From JAZOTK01 sp045534775 (GTDB lineage Bacteria > Bacillota > Clostridia > RUG12999), in contig JAZSKI010000032.1 in assembly GCA_045534775.1 (NCBI GenBank), positions 1 through 27,736 on the forward strand: a DNA stretch of 27,736 bases, written 5' to 3'. Below are positions 1-7,433 of the stretch, piece by piece. The notes beneath the pieces were generated by a model. The model made no database searches. It saw only the letters and a list, made by a program, of their open reading frames with translations, and was not told the DNA's origin. The stretch's first letter is position 1, and each line of letters begins with the position of its first letter. Made by a program: the position numbers and the translations under genes.

Positions 1-354
1 TCCAACGCAAGATCGCTCAGGAAAAACATGACCAAGGAGGAACGCCACCTTTGGTATGATTTCCTGAAGGGGCTTCCGGTTATGGTTCACCGACAAAAGG
101 TGAAGGGGAGCTATATTGTGGACTTTTATATCGCTGCAGCACAGTTGGTGATCGAACTGGATGGTTCGCAACATTATGAAGAAAACGGGTTGTTGAAGGA
201 TAAAATCAGAACAGAAAGAATAGAACAACGAAATCTAACTATTTTAAGGATACCCAATAATGAAGTAAATAAAAACTTTGAGGGAGTTTGTCAGTATATT
301 GATATTGCTGTAAAAGAATCCCTCCGTCAGTCTACGACTGACACCTCCCTTTAG
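1..354 (+). CDS. DUF559 / Vsr-like endonuclease-domain protein (5' partial)
   Basis: The reading frame is open to the left edge, so the true start lies outside the window. The first visible residues read SNARSLRKNMTKEERHLWYD, the usual N-terminal signature of DUF559 proteins (R..LRKNMT..E..LW). The nuclease-like core follows: a basic strand (HRQKVKGSYIVDFY), then VIELDGSQHYE and a late LRIPNNEV segment. The D of IVDFY and the E.DG.QH of the next strand are the expected metal-binding positions of this restriction-endonuclease-like fold, related to the Vsr very-short-patch repair nucleases. The biological role of DUF559 proteins is not settled. The last nine or so residues (RQSTTDTSL) are encoded inside a palindromic repeat (320-364), and the TAG stop at 352-354 sits in the loop of its second hairpin. 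Family assignment is by motif recognition only. Confidence 0.85.
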   Translation, partial: SNARSLRKNMTKEERHLWYDFLKGLPVMVHRQKVKGSYIVDFYIAAAQLVIELDGSQHYEENGLLKDKIRTERIEQRNLTILRIPNNEVNKNFEGVCQYIDIAVKESLRQSTTDTSL

Positions 355-365
355 GCAAGGGAGGC
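320..365. repeat. Two-hairpin palindromic repeat over the end of the DUF559 gene
   Basis: Two perfect stems stand side by side. The first is gtcagtc (326-332), loop tac, gactgac (336-342). The second is cctccctt (344-351), loop taggc, aagggagg (357-364). The motif CCTCCGTC followed by a small palindrome and then CCTCCCT...AGGGAGG resembles an interspersed repeat I recall from many gut Clostridia, often lying near DUF559 genes; that is recollection, not a search result. The second stem could also act as a weak terminator, but only three T residues follow it. Confidence 0.75.
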
Positions 366-405
366 TTTGTTAAGTGGCATCCAGTTTATACAGTCTTTAT
401 ATAAT

Positions 406-600
406 GATTTCATATTTGATGAAATCGGTGATATAAATTCTTATGAATTTTCGATATGTCATAAATGACTCGATATGTGCTTTTGCACTCGATATGTTGC
501 CTTACGGCAACGAGATTTATATCATATAGCAACGGAGCAAAAAGGGAAGCCTTGAAAACTGCTATGTATCCACAATGTAATATGTCCCTGCGGGGCGAGA
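406..600. repeat. Interspersed hairpin array with TCGATATG spacers (left copy)
   Basis: A series of small, mutually unrelated palindromes is separated by a conserved spacer. The units are gatttcat/atgaaatc (406-426), aaattcttatgaattt (435-450), tcataaatga (459-468), tgcttttgca (478-487) and ttgccttacggcaa (497-510). The spacers are tcgatatg (451-458), ctcgatatg (469-477) and ctcgatatg (488-496). A further small stem, cccTGCggg (586-594), lies between atatg and cgaga and may be the last unit. Stems differ in sequence while spacers are conserved, which is the reverse of what a CRISPR array shows. The array fills the space before the first radical SAM gene and abuts its ribosome binding site. 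Confidence 0.8.
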
Positions 601-615
601 TTGGAGAAAAAATAT

Positions 616-1518
616 ATGAAAATAAAAGACTTTATATATTTTGCCGGATTTGGTTTAAAAACGATTTTGCTGAAAAGGAAGGATCCCATACTCGGGACAA
701 TTATTCTGACAGATAAATGCAATTTATCCTGCAAGCATTGTTCTGTTAATAACCTGACGGCGGTCATTCACCCTTATAAGCAAATCATAGGTGAAATGAA
801 GGCTTTATATGATATGGGAATAAGAATACTGTTTTTTTGTGGTGGGGAGACCTTTTTATGGGCAGATGGCGACAAAACTCTGAGAGATTTGGTAAAAGAA
901 GCTAAAGAAATGGGATTTTTAATAGTTAATGTCGTTACTAACGGAACATTTAAAATTGATTTACCTGAAGCCGATTTGATTCTTCTGAGCCTTGACGGCG
1001 ACAAGCAGCGGCACAACATTATCCGCGGTAACACCTTTGATACGATTATGGAAAAGGTTAAAAGTGCCACTTCTGATAATATTTGCTTTTATATGGCAGT
1101 AAATCAAATTAACAAAGATACAATTCCCTGTGTATGCAAGCTGGCAAAGGAAACAAAAAATGTCCGTGCGGTTTCTTTTAATTTTCACACACCATACCCC
1201 GATACTAAGGAGCTGGAATTATCAAAGGATGACAAGCTCCGCTGCTGTAATATTATCAGGGATATGATCAGGAAAAAAATGCCTGTTTTTAATTTAAAAA
1301 GTGCATTACCCTATATAGTTGATAATAGCTTTCCGACTCCATGTTACCAATGTGTTGTGATTGAAGACGGTAAGTTGAGTATCTGCGGACGGTGCATAGA
1401 TGTCGAAGGGCTGTGTGAAAAATGCGGATATTTCTTTGTAGCTGAATATACACTTTTATTCAAAGGAAATATTAAAATAATCGCTGAAATGCTGATGACA
1501 TATTTAAAATACATATAA
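616..1518 (+). CDS. Radical SAM protein with SPASM-like cysteine tail
   Basis: This 300-residue protein carries the radical SAM motif CNLSCKHC (Cys35, Cys39, Cys42), which binds the [4Fe-4S] cluster that cleaves S-adenosylmethionine, and the SAM-contacting motif GGE (76-78). The C-terminal region has three paired cysteines (Cys243/246, Cys257/260, Cys267/270), compatible with an auxiliary Fe-S cluster of SPASM or twitch type. The ATG at 616 is preferred over the upstream in-frame TTG at 601 because GGAG at 603-606 is correctly spaced for it. The next gene, 13 nt downstream, is a second radical SAM enzyme, so the two are probably co-transcribed. No precursor peptide is visible beside them, and the substrate is unknown. 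It could modify a peptide, lipid or cofactor. Confidence 0.88.
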   Translation: MKIKDFIYFAGFGLKTILLKRKDPILGTIILTDKCNLSCKHCSVNNLTAVIHPYKQIIGEMKALYDMGIRILFFCGGETFLWADGDKTLRDLVKEAKEMGFLIVNVVTNGTFKIDLPEADLILLSLDGDKQRHNIIRGNTFDTIMEKVKSATSDNICFYMAVNQINKDTIPCVCKLAKETKNVRAVSFNFHTPYPDTKELELSKDDKLRCCNIIRDMIRKKMPVFNLKSALPYIVDNSFPTPCYQCVVIEDGKLSICGRCIDVEGLCEKCGYFFVAEYTLLFKGNIKIIAEMLMTYLKYI

Positions 1519-1531
1519 TGATGGTGAATTT

Positions 1532-2785
1532 ATGAGCATAATTACATCTGCTACAAGGATGTGGCTGACAAGAAGCGTAAAACCATTTACCTTCACAAAT
1601 GAATTTGACAGAAAACTGAACTATGATGCAGAACAAAACATGGGACTTTACATACATATTCCCTTTTGCAGACAGATATGCGATTTCTGTCCCTATTGCA
1701 AGGAAATATACGATAAGGAAAAATGCACTGACTATATAGACAGCTTGATTCGGGAAATACACCTTGTAGGAAAAATGCACAAAGGAAAAAAGAAAGTAAC
1801 AAGTCTGTATTTCGGAGGCGGGTCGCCGGCTTTGGCAGTTGAAAGAATAAAAGAAATTATTGATACCGTACATATATATTTTGACATTACGGAAGGAGTG
1901 GGAATAGAGCTTCACCCTTCTGATTTGGAAATATCTGTACTGAAAAAGCTTAAAGATGCCGGAATAAACAAAATAAGCATAGGTATTCAATCTTTTGATA
2001 AGAAATTTCAGACCTTGCTGGGAAGGGGTGCGGTAGATTCATCTGTTATCAAAAAGATATTAAGCAAAATTGACTTTGAAACTGTTTCTATGGATTTTAT
2101 TTTTGCACTACCCGGACAATCCTTTGAGGATTTGAAAAAAGATATAGATAAGGCGTTTGAGTGTGGAGCCAATCATATAGCAATTTATCCATTTATTGAT
2201 TTTACTTTTACAAAAAGTAAAATTACCGCTATGGAAAAGAAAGAAAAACGGAGCTTGCTTGACTCAATAACAAAATACTGTTATTCAAAGGGATACAGGA
2301 GAGAGTCTATATGGACTTTTTCAAATGACGAAACCGCAAAATATTCCTCTATGACAAGAGATAATTTTCTGGGCTTCGGGTGTTCTGCCACAACTCTTTT
2401 AAACAGCAAGTTCAAAATAAACACCTTCTCGGTTGATTCTTATATCAAAAGAATAAAAGAACATATTTTGCCCACATCTCTTACCATAAGATTTACGCTG
2501 AGACAGCGAATGGTATATTATTTGTTTTGGACTGCATACAGTACTAAGGTTGATTCCGCTGAATTTGAAAGGTTTTTCAAAGTGCCGCTTAAGGCTATGT
2601 ACGGATTAGAGCTGTTTATAGCAAAGCTTTTCGGTTATATAACAGAAAAAGACGGTATATATGAGCTAACACTAAAAGGCTCCTTTTACTATCATTATTA
2701 CGAAAATTTTTATACACTTTCATACATAGATAAGATGTGGGGAGAAATGAGAAAAAATGCTTTCCCTCGCAGTATCAGCTTTTGA
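1532..2785 (+). CDS. HemN/HemW-family (coproporphyrinogen III oxidase-like) radical SAM protein
   Basis: The 417-residue protein has the HemN-type signature YIHIPFCRQICDFC, with cluster cysteines Cys46, Cys50 and Cys53 in CxxxCxxC spacing and an extra cysteine at Cys56. It also has FGGGSP (94-99), ISIGIQSFDKKFQTLLGR and SMDFIFALPGQSFEDL, which are the SAM-binding and barrel motifs of this superfamily. HemN converts coproporphyrinogen III to protoporphyrinogen IX, while HemW is a haem chaperone and HutW/ChuW open haem. The sequence does not decide between these, and there are no other haem genes here, so I leave the substrate open. It starts 13 nt after the upstream radical SAM gene, with GGTGA in the gap. 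The C-terminal 100 residues are rich in aromatic residues and may bind an unusual substrate. Confidence 0.85.
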   Translation: MSIITSATRMWLTRSVKPFTFTNEFDRKLNYDAEQNMGLYIHIPFCRQICDFCPYCKEIYDKEKCTDYIDSLIREIHLVGKMHKGKKKVTSLYFGGGSPALAVERIKEIIDTVHIYFDITEGVGIELHPSDLEISVLKKLKDAGINKISIGIQSFDKKFQTLLGRGAVDSSVIKKILSKIDFETVSMDFIFALPGQSFEDLKKDIDKAFECGANHIAIYPFIDFTFTKSKITAMEKKEKRSLLDSITKYCYSKGYRRESIWTFSNDETAKYSSMTRDNFLGFGCSATTLLNSKFKINTFSVDSYIKRIKEHILPTSLTIRFTLRQRMVYYLFWTAYSTKVDSAEFERFFKVPLKAMYGLELFIAKLFGYITEKDGIYELTLKGSFYYHYYENFYTLSYIDKMWGEMRKNAFPRSISF

Positions 2786-2938
2786 GCATATTGAGTTTGA
2801 ACGAGCGAAAATTTACCTCGTAAAATATAACGAAATCAAAGATTCCTATTAAATGCTGCGTATGTGATATGCCTATTTGGAGCGTGAAAAGGAATATTAT
2901 ACGAGAGTATTGCAGTTACAAAGCAACTGCATTGATGT
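2786..2938 (+). other. Non-coding stretch with a possible decayed reading frame
   Basis: No intact gene is present here. One frame, overlapping the end of the upstream gene out of phase, reads AFEHIEFERAKIYLVKYNE, then a stop, a short segment with a second stop, and then YAYLEREKEYYTRVLQLQ. The amphipathic, Glu/Lys/Tyr-rich reading suggests a former small protein interrupted by two stops, but chance cannot be excluded. The segment 2911-2931 is already part of the right-hand hairpin array. Confidence 0.25.
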
Positions 2939-3000
2939 AAATTCTTATGAATTTTCGATATGGGCTTCCGCACTCGATATGTTGTCTTGCGGCAATGAGG
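2911..3000. repeat. Interspersed hairpin array (right copy, same orientation)
   Basis: The units in order are tgcagtt/aactgca (2911-2931), the same palindrome aaattcttatgaattt as the left copy (2939-2954), spacer tcgatatg (2955-2962), a degenerate unit ggcttccgca (2963-2972), spacer ctcgatatg (2973-2981) and ttgtcttgcggcaa (2982-2995). The 25 nt at 2938-2962 are identical to 434-458. The final unit differs from the left copy (497-510) by two substitutions. One internal unit present on the left is missing here. Both copies read in the same direction and bracket the two radical SAM genes. Confidence 0.8.
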
Positions 3001-3100
3001 ATAAGGAAAATCCTATTGGCAAATATACATAATTAATCTCATTAATGTATAGCATGTTATTTATGGTATACAGGTTTAAAATATTGTTGGAGGAGTAAAA

Positions 3101-4012
3101 ATGACCAAAAAAAATCTTGCTGTAATTGGCGGGGGAGTTATATCGGCACATTATTTAGCCGCTTTAAGGGACAGCGAAGCCTATAGGCTTGTGGCTATGT
3201 GTGATATAAATCCCGATTGTGTGTCACGAAAACTTTATAGTCACGTGCCATTTTATGATGATTATAAAAAGTTAATGAGTGATATAAATATTAATACGGC
3301 GATTATTTCTACGCCACCTGCAGGACATTTTGAAATTGCCTGTGAGCTACTGAGTTCAGGGGTGAATGTTTTTCTTGAAAAGCCTATGTGTACAGATTTT
3401 GAAAGCATTGAAAAGCTGTATGCTTTGGCGTCGCAGAAGAAAAAAGAGTTGATATGTCTTTTGCACTGGCGTTACGCAGATGAGGTAAGGTTTCTCTGCC
3501 AATACGTGAAAGACAAAAAAATAAAGAAAATTAAGACACGAATTTGCGATAATTATTGTGTGCCTGGTACATTAGATATTAAACAGAAATGCTTGAATCT
3601 TTTGGGCGGGTGGTATGACAGCGGAGTAAATGCCCTCAGTTATATGGATTTACTCATAGGGATTGAGGATGCGGTTCTTAAATCGTCAGAAAGCATAAAA
3701 GACCCAAACAACGGATTTCCCGTTTATGTGAAAAAAGTGTATTTATGCGGTGATGTTGAGCTTGAAATTGAGGTTGACTGGCGTTATGATACGAGAGGTA
3801 AAACCTCTGTAATAACCTTTGAAGATGGGGAGCTTTTTGTATCTCATACCGACCAGAAGGTAACACGTAACAATGAGGTTATTTTCAGCTTGTCTGCTGA
3901 AAAGAGACTGGAAAACCATTATATAAATTTGTTCGGCAGTAAAACCTTCAAAGAGGACAATGAGGCTGTCACCAAAAGAGTTCACAGAATATTATTTAAG
4001 GAGAATTTATAA
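3101..4012 (+). CDS. Gfo/Idh/MocA-family NAD(P)-dependent oxidoreductase
   Basis: This 303-residue protein begins with a Rossmann nucleotide-binding segment (LAVIGGGVISAHYLAAL) and has the family motif FLEKPMC with the conserved Lys94 of EKP, which binds cofactor and substrate. The catalytic-region motif reads GGWYDSGVNALSYMD: Asp173 is kept, but the usual histidine four residues later is Asn177. As I recall, an Asn here also occurs in some aldose 1-dehydrogenases of the family (arabinose/galactose type), so a sugar-oxidising role is possible but unproven. The ATG at 3101 follows GGAGGAG at good spacing. The stop overlaps the next gene's start by one base (TAATG), implying translational coupling. 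I see no convincing -35/-10 pair in the AT-rich 100 nt upstream. Confidence 0.85.
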   Translation: MTKKNLAVIGGGVISAHYLAALRDSEAYRLVAMCDINPDCVSRKLYSHVPFYDDYKKLMSDININTAIISTPPAGHFEIACELLSSGVNVFLEKPMCTDFESIEKLYALASQKKKELICLLHWRYADEVRFLCQYVKDKKIKKIKTRICDNYCVPGTLDIKQKCLNLLGGWYDSGVNALSYMDLLIGIEDAVLKSSESIKDPNNGFPVYVKKVYLCGDVELEIEVDWRYDTRGKTSVITFEDGELFVSHTDQKVTRNNEVIFSLSAEKRLENHYINLFGSKTFKEDNEAVTKRVHRILFKENL

Positions 4013-5217
4013 TGAACAAAAGACACATTTTAGACAAGAGTAAATTTATATTTTGGGAAACTGTAGTTGTAGTGGCGATAATTGCTTTGTTTTTGCTTTT
4101 GTACAGCGGCGGTATGACAGAGATACTCAGCGTTATAATCGGTCTTCTTGCGGCACACGTTATAAAAAATGTAACACTTATTTTCAGGTATAAGCACGAG
4201 GATAAAAGCAAGCTTTCCGAAGAAGATTATACCTATGATAAGAAATATCTGTCAGACCTTACGTTTTGTGATAAAAAAACGAAATTATGGTATGATTCTT
4301 GTGTTAATGATGTTAAGGCAACATATATAATTGAGGATAAGAATGAGTTTATATATAAGCTTCCGACCTTGGTAGAAACCAATTACACGGATTTGGTGGG
4401 AGCACATGCCGCAAGTATTATAGAAAACAAAACAATGATAAGATTTGACGATTATGTTTATGACAGAGAAAAAAATACGGCAACTGTCAAAACCTCCCGA
4501 ACCACTTTTTTTAACGACCTTGTTACAAACAGAGCTGTTGATTATAAAATTGAAGGAGAAATTTCTCTCAGAAACATATATGAATACGGAAAGACTCTCA
4601 AACCGCTTAGTGAAAGTAAATTTTCAAATCATATCGGCATAAATGCAATGGTTTTTGTGGGAGATGTGCTTCTTTTTGACTTAAGAGGTTCAACAGGTAC
4701 GATTTCTAAAAATATGCTGACCTCAACCCTTGCTTTCGGAGTGACTGAAGAGGAATATGTCAATGAATATTCTTTCGAGGAAAATATTAAAGAGAGAATT
4801 GTAGTGAATAAATTAGGCGAAAGGCTGAAGCTGTCGGAGGAAGAGCTTGAAACGTTGTTACATAGCGAAAAGATAAAGATTTATTGTATGGGCTTTGGAA
4901 GACATATATATATGGGCGGCAAGCCTCAGTTCTATTATGCGGTAACAATAGAAGAAGGAAGTGTTACTATAGATACCGCAAAAGAGGAGCTTAAAGAAAT
5001 AGTTGATTGCAGTCGCTGTATAATTCCTGTTACCCGTATTGAGCTTGTAAAGGAAGACGGATACATTCTGAGGCTTACAACCACTGACGGAAAAAAGATG
5101 AAACGTGAGGCGGAGCGTTCTTTCTTTGCAAACTACTGGCATATTATCAGTCAGCAGAGGATTAAAGGAATCCCCGATTGGTTCTATGAAGGTGCAAAAG
5201 GAAAGAAACATAAATAA
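4012..5217 (+). CDS. Membrane-anchored hypothetical protein with a degenerate NUDIX-like domain
   Basis: This 401-residue protein is not assigned to a named family. Two N-terminal hydrophobic segments (about residues 14-31 and 36-58) form a membrane hairpin, and the rest is soluble and charged. Residues 206-225 (GINAMVFVGDVLLFDLRGS), a following Glu-rich helix (SFEENIKERIVVNKLGERL) and a late GFGRHIYMGGKPQFYYAV strand (from residue 294) resemble the strand-helix-strand layout of a NUDIX fold, but the canonical GX5EX7REUXEEXGU box is not intact. A binding or sensing role is therefore more likely than hydrolysis. This reading is inference. Its start codon overlaps the stop of the oxidoreductase gene, so the two products are probably made together. 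Confidence 0.7.
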   Translation: MNKRHILDKSKFIFWETVVVVAIIALFLLLYSGGMTEILSVIIGLLAAHVIKNVTLIFRYKHEDKSKLSEEDYTYDKKYLSDLTFCDKKTKLWYDSCVNDVKATYIIEDKNEFIYKLPTLVETNYTDLVGAHAASIIENKTMIRFDDYVYDREKNTATVKTSRTTFFNDLVTNRAVDYKIEGEISLRNIYEYGKTLKPLSESKFSNHIGINAMVFVGDVLLFDLRGSTGTISKNMLTSTLAFGVTEEEYVNEYSFEENIKERIVVNKLGERLKLSEEELETLLHSEKIKIYCMGFGRHIYMGGKPQFYYAVTIEEGSVTIDTAKEELKEIVDCSRCIIPVTRIELVKEDGYILRLTTTDGKKMKREAERSFFANYWHIISQQRIKGIPDWFYEGAKGKKHK

Positions 5218-5234
5218 TTTATGAAAGGGAAAAT

Positions 5235-5261
5235 GTAATATAATTCCGGAGGCTATATTAC
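5235..5261 (+). promoter_or_regulatory. Inverted repeat with embedded TATAAT before the symporter gene
   Basis: A perfect 8-bp stem, gtaatata (5235-5242) and tatattac (5254-5261), encloses the loop attccggaggc. The left arm contains a perfect -10 hexamer TATAAT (5239-5244), but no good -35 is present. This could be an operator over a weak promoter, or an RNA hairpin that presents GGAGG just upstream of the true ribosome binding site GAGGTGA (5263-5269). Confidence 0.35.
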
Positions 5262-5274
5262 AGAGGTGACAGAT

Positions 5275-6675
5275 ATGATAGACAGCATTATAGGAAATAT
5301 CAACGAGATACTTTACAGTTATATACTTATCATTGTGCTGATTCTTGGCGGATTATATTTTAGTTTTGCAACAAAATTTGTTCAGTTCCGCCATTTTAAA
5401 CAACAGCTTAAATCTTTAATGGAAAAACCCGTAGGCGGCAAAGGCGTATCGCCTTTTCAGGCACTTATTGTTTCTACAGCATCAAGAGTCGGAACAGGGA
5501 ATATTATAGGCGTTTCAACTGCTATTTGTCTCGGCGGATACGGTTCTGTGTTCTGGATGTGGATAATTGCCATAATAGGCAGTGCATCTGCATTTGCTGA
5601 AAGCACGTTGGCACAGATTTATAAAAAACGCGGTCCTGAAGGTAGCTACGGCGGTCCTGCATATTACATAGAGGCGACCTTAAAAAGCAGACCTCTGGCA
5701 GTTATATTTACGATTTTTCTTATGATGACCTACGGATTCGGTTTTAATATGCTGGCATCTTATAATTTACAGTCTACCTTTTCTGCCTACAGCTTTTACA
5801 ATCCTACATACTCGCCGTGGATAATCGGTTTAATTCTTGCGGTTTTAGTTGGTTATTGTACTATGGGCGGCGGAAAAAGAATAATCAAGGTTACAGAGCT
5901 TTTAGTACCTGCTATGGGCTTGCTGTACGTTGGTGTCGCTTTGGTGGTTGTGATAATTAATATTACAGCAATTCCCGGAATACTCGGCAGAATATTTACG
6001 GAAGCCTTTGATGTAAAAGCAATATTCGGCGGTTTCAGCGGTTCTTGCGTTATGTATGGAATTAAACGCGGTTTGTTCAGTAACGAAGCAGGCGTAGGTT
6101 CAGCACCAAACGCATCATCCTCCGCAGAAATCAGCCATCCTGTCAAACAAGGGCTTGTTCAGGTTCTCTCTGTATTTATTGATACCCTTTTAGTTTGCAG
6201 TGCTACGGCTTTTCTTTGTCTGTGTTCGGGAGTTGAGCCGTCGGCAGAGCTTTCGGGAGCACCCTACGTTCAGGAAGCCCTGGGTAAAACTCTCGGCGGC
6301 TGGGGACCTGTTTTTGTAACAGTTGCAATGATATTTTTTGCATTTACGACCCTGTTGGGTAATCTGTATTACGTAGATAAAGGATATAACTATATTTTAG
6401 GTAAAGTGCCGAGTAAAAGATTTTTGAATATTGCACATATAATAACTGCTCTTATTGTCTTTGCAGGAGCAGGACTAAGTGCGGATTTGCTTTGGAACAT
6501 TGCAGATGTTACTATGGGCGGAATGACGATTATAAATATGACCGTAATCCTTATAATGGGTAAATATGTTTTCAGAGCATTGAAGGATTATGACAAACAG
6601 CTGAATTCAGGCGTAAACCCTGAATTTAAAGCAAAAAATATCGGACTTGACGACAAGCTGGATTATTGGGATTAA
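5275..6675 (+). CDS. Alanine/glycine:cation (Na+) symporter, AGCS family
   Basis: The 466-residue protein is a multi-pass membrane carrier that couples uptake of small neutral amino acids to sodium. It shows the AGCS signature VSPFQALIVSTASRVGTGNI followed by IGVSTAI, the GSYGGPAYYIE loop and the RGLFSNEAGVGSAPNASSSA segment. About ten hydrophobic segments are visible. The ATG at 5275 is chosen because GAGGTGA sits 5 nt upstream; an in-frame GTG at 5266 overlaps that ribosome binding site. Which amino acid is carried cannot be told from sequence. It lies 57 nt after the NUDIX-like gene and 46 nt before rsuA on the same strand. Confidence 0.93.
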   Translation: MIDSIIGNINEILYSYILIIVLILGGLYFSFATKFVQFRHFKQQLKSLMEKPVGGKGVSPFQALIVSTASRVGTGNIIGVSTAICLGGYGSVFWMWIIAIIGSASAFAESTLAQIYKKRGPEGSYGGPAYYIEATLKSRPLAVIFTIFLMMTYGFGFNMLASYNLQSTFSAYSFYNPTYSPWIIGLILAVLVGYCTMGGGKRIIKVTELLVPAMGLLYVGVALVVVIINITAIPGILGRIFTEAFDVKAIFGGFSGSCVMYGIKRGLFSNEAGVGSAPNASSSAEISHPVKQGLVQVLSVFIDTLLVCSATAFLCLCSGVEPSAELSGAPYVQEALGKTLGGWGPVFVTVAMIFFAFTTLLGNLYYVDKGYNYILGKVPSKRFLNIAHIITALIVFAGAGLSADLLWNIADVTMGGMTIINMTVILIMGKYVFRALKDYDKQLNSGVNPEFKAKNIGLDDKLDYWD

Positions 6676-6721
6676 ATAAGTGTATATTGCGAGTGCATGA
6701 GAAACTGCAAGGAGGAGAAAA

Positions 6722-7417
6722 ATGCGACTGGATAAACTGCTGTCAGGTGCAGGCTGTGGAAGCAGAAAAGAAATTAAACAGTTTATAAGAAAAGGTGCGG
6801 CTACAGTTAACGGTCAGGTAGTTAAAAGCGGCGATATAAGTGTAGACGAAAAAAATGATGTTATTACATTTTTCGGTGAAAAGATAGTATATAAAGAATT
6901 TATTTATCTTATGCTGAATAAACCTGAAGGAGTAGTATCTGCAACCTACGATAACAGAGATGCTACGGTAATTTCGCTGGTACCCGAGGAATATATACAT
7001 TATGAGCTGTTCCCCGTAGGGAGGCTTGATAAGGATACGGAAGGGTTACTTATTATTACCAATGACGGTGCGATGGCACACAGAGTGTTGTCCCCGAAGC
7101 ATCACGTACCGAAAAAATATTACGTCTGTACAGACGGTGAAATAACAGGGGAGGATATTGAGAAATTCAAATCAGGAATAATTCTCGATGACGGTTATAA
7201 AACTATGCCTGCCCTTTTAGAAAGAATAAATGCTACAGAAGCTTATGTGACAATAAGTGAAGGAAAATTTCATCAAATCAAGAGAATGTTTGCCGATACG
7301 GGGAAAAAAGTGGTTTATCTCAAAAGAATTAAATTCGGTGAAATTGAATTGGACGAAACTCTTGAAAGCGGAGAAATAAGAGAATTAAGCGAGGAAGAAA
7401 TTGAAAAACTGATGTGA
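6722..7417 (+). CDS. rsuA: RsuA-family 16S rRNA pseudouridine synthase
   Basis: The 231-residue protein has an N-terminal S4 RNA-binding domain (RLDKLLSGAGCGSRKEIKQF through about residue 60) and a pseudouridine synthase domain with the catalytic motif GRLDKDTEGLL, in which Asp103 is the nucleophile. Length and the GRLDKDTEGLL form fit RsuA, which makes pseudouridine 516 in 16S rRNA. RluB/RluE-type specificity cannot be excluded. AAGGAGGAG precedes the ATG. The gene ends at a bidirectional terminator shared with feoB. Confidence 0.9.
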   Translation: MRLDKLLSGAGCGSRKEIKQFIRKGAATVNGQVVKSGDISVDEKNDVITFFGEKIVYKEFIYLMLNKPEGVVSATYDNRDATVISLVPEEYIHYELFPVGRLDKDTEGLLIITNDGAMAHRVLSPKHHVPKKYYVCTDGEITGEDIEKFKSGIILDDGYKTMPALLERINATEAYVTISEGKFHQIKRMFADTGKKVVYLKRIKFGEIELDETLESGEIRELSEEEIEKLM

Positions 7418-7433
7418 TAAAATTTCGCGAATT

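Noticed and set aside
344..368. Hairpin after the DUF559 gene as an intrinsic terminator
   Set aside because: Only TTT follows the stem and the stop codon lies within the loop; the repeat explanation fits better.
406..600. CRISPR-like array
   Set aside because: The conserved element is only 8-9 nt, the variable units are palindromes of 10-21 nt, and no cas genes are present.
1472..1990. Minus-strand open frame of 172 codons
   Set aside because: It lies across the junction and start of the two radical SAM genes, which have clear motifs; the translation is Tyr/Phe-rich shadow sequence.
4012..5217. CBASS-type defence module, because of the membrane plus NUDIX-like effector look
   Set aside because: No cyclic-nucleotide synthase (CD-NTase) motif occurs in the neighbouring genes; the partner is an oxidoreductase.
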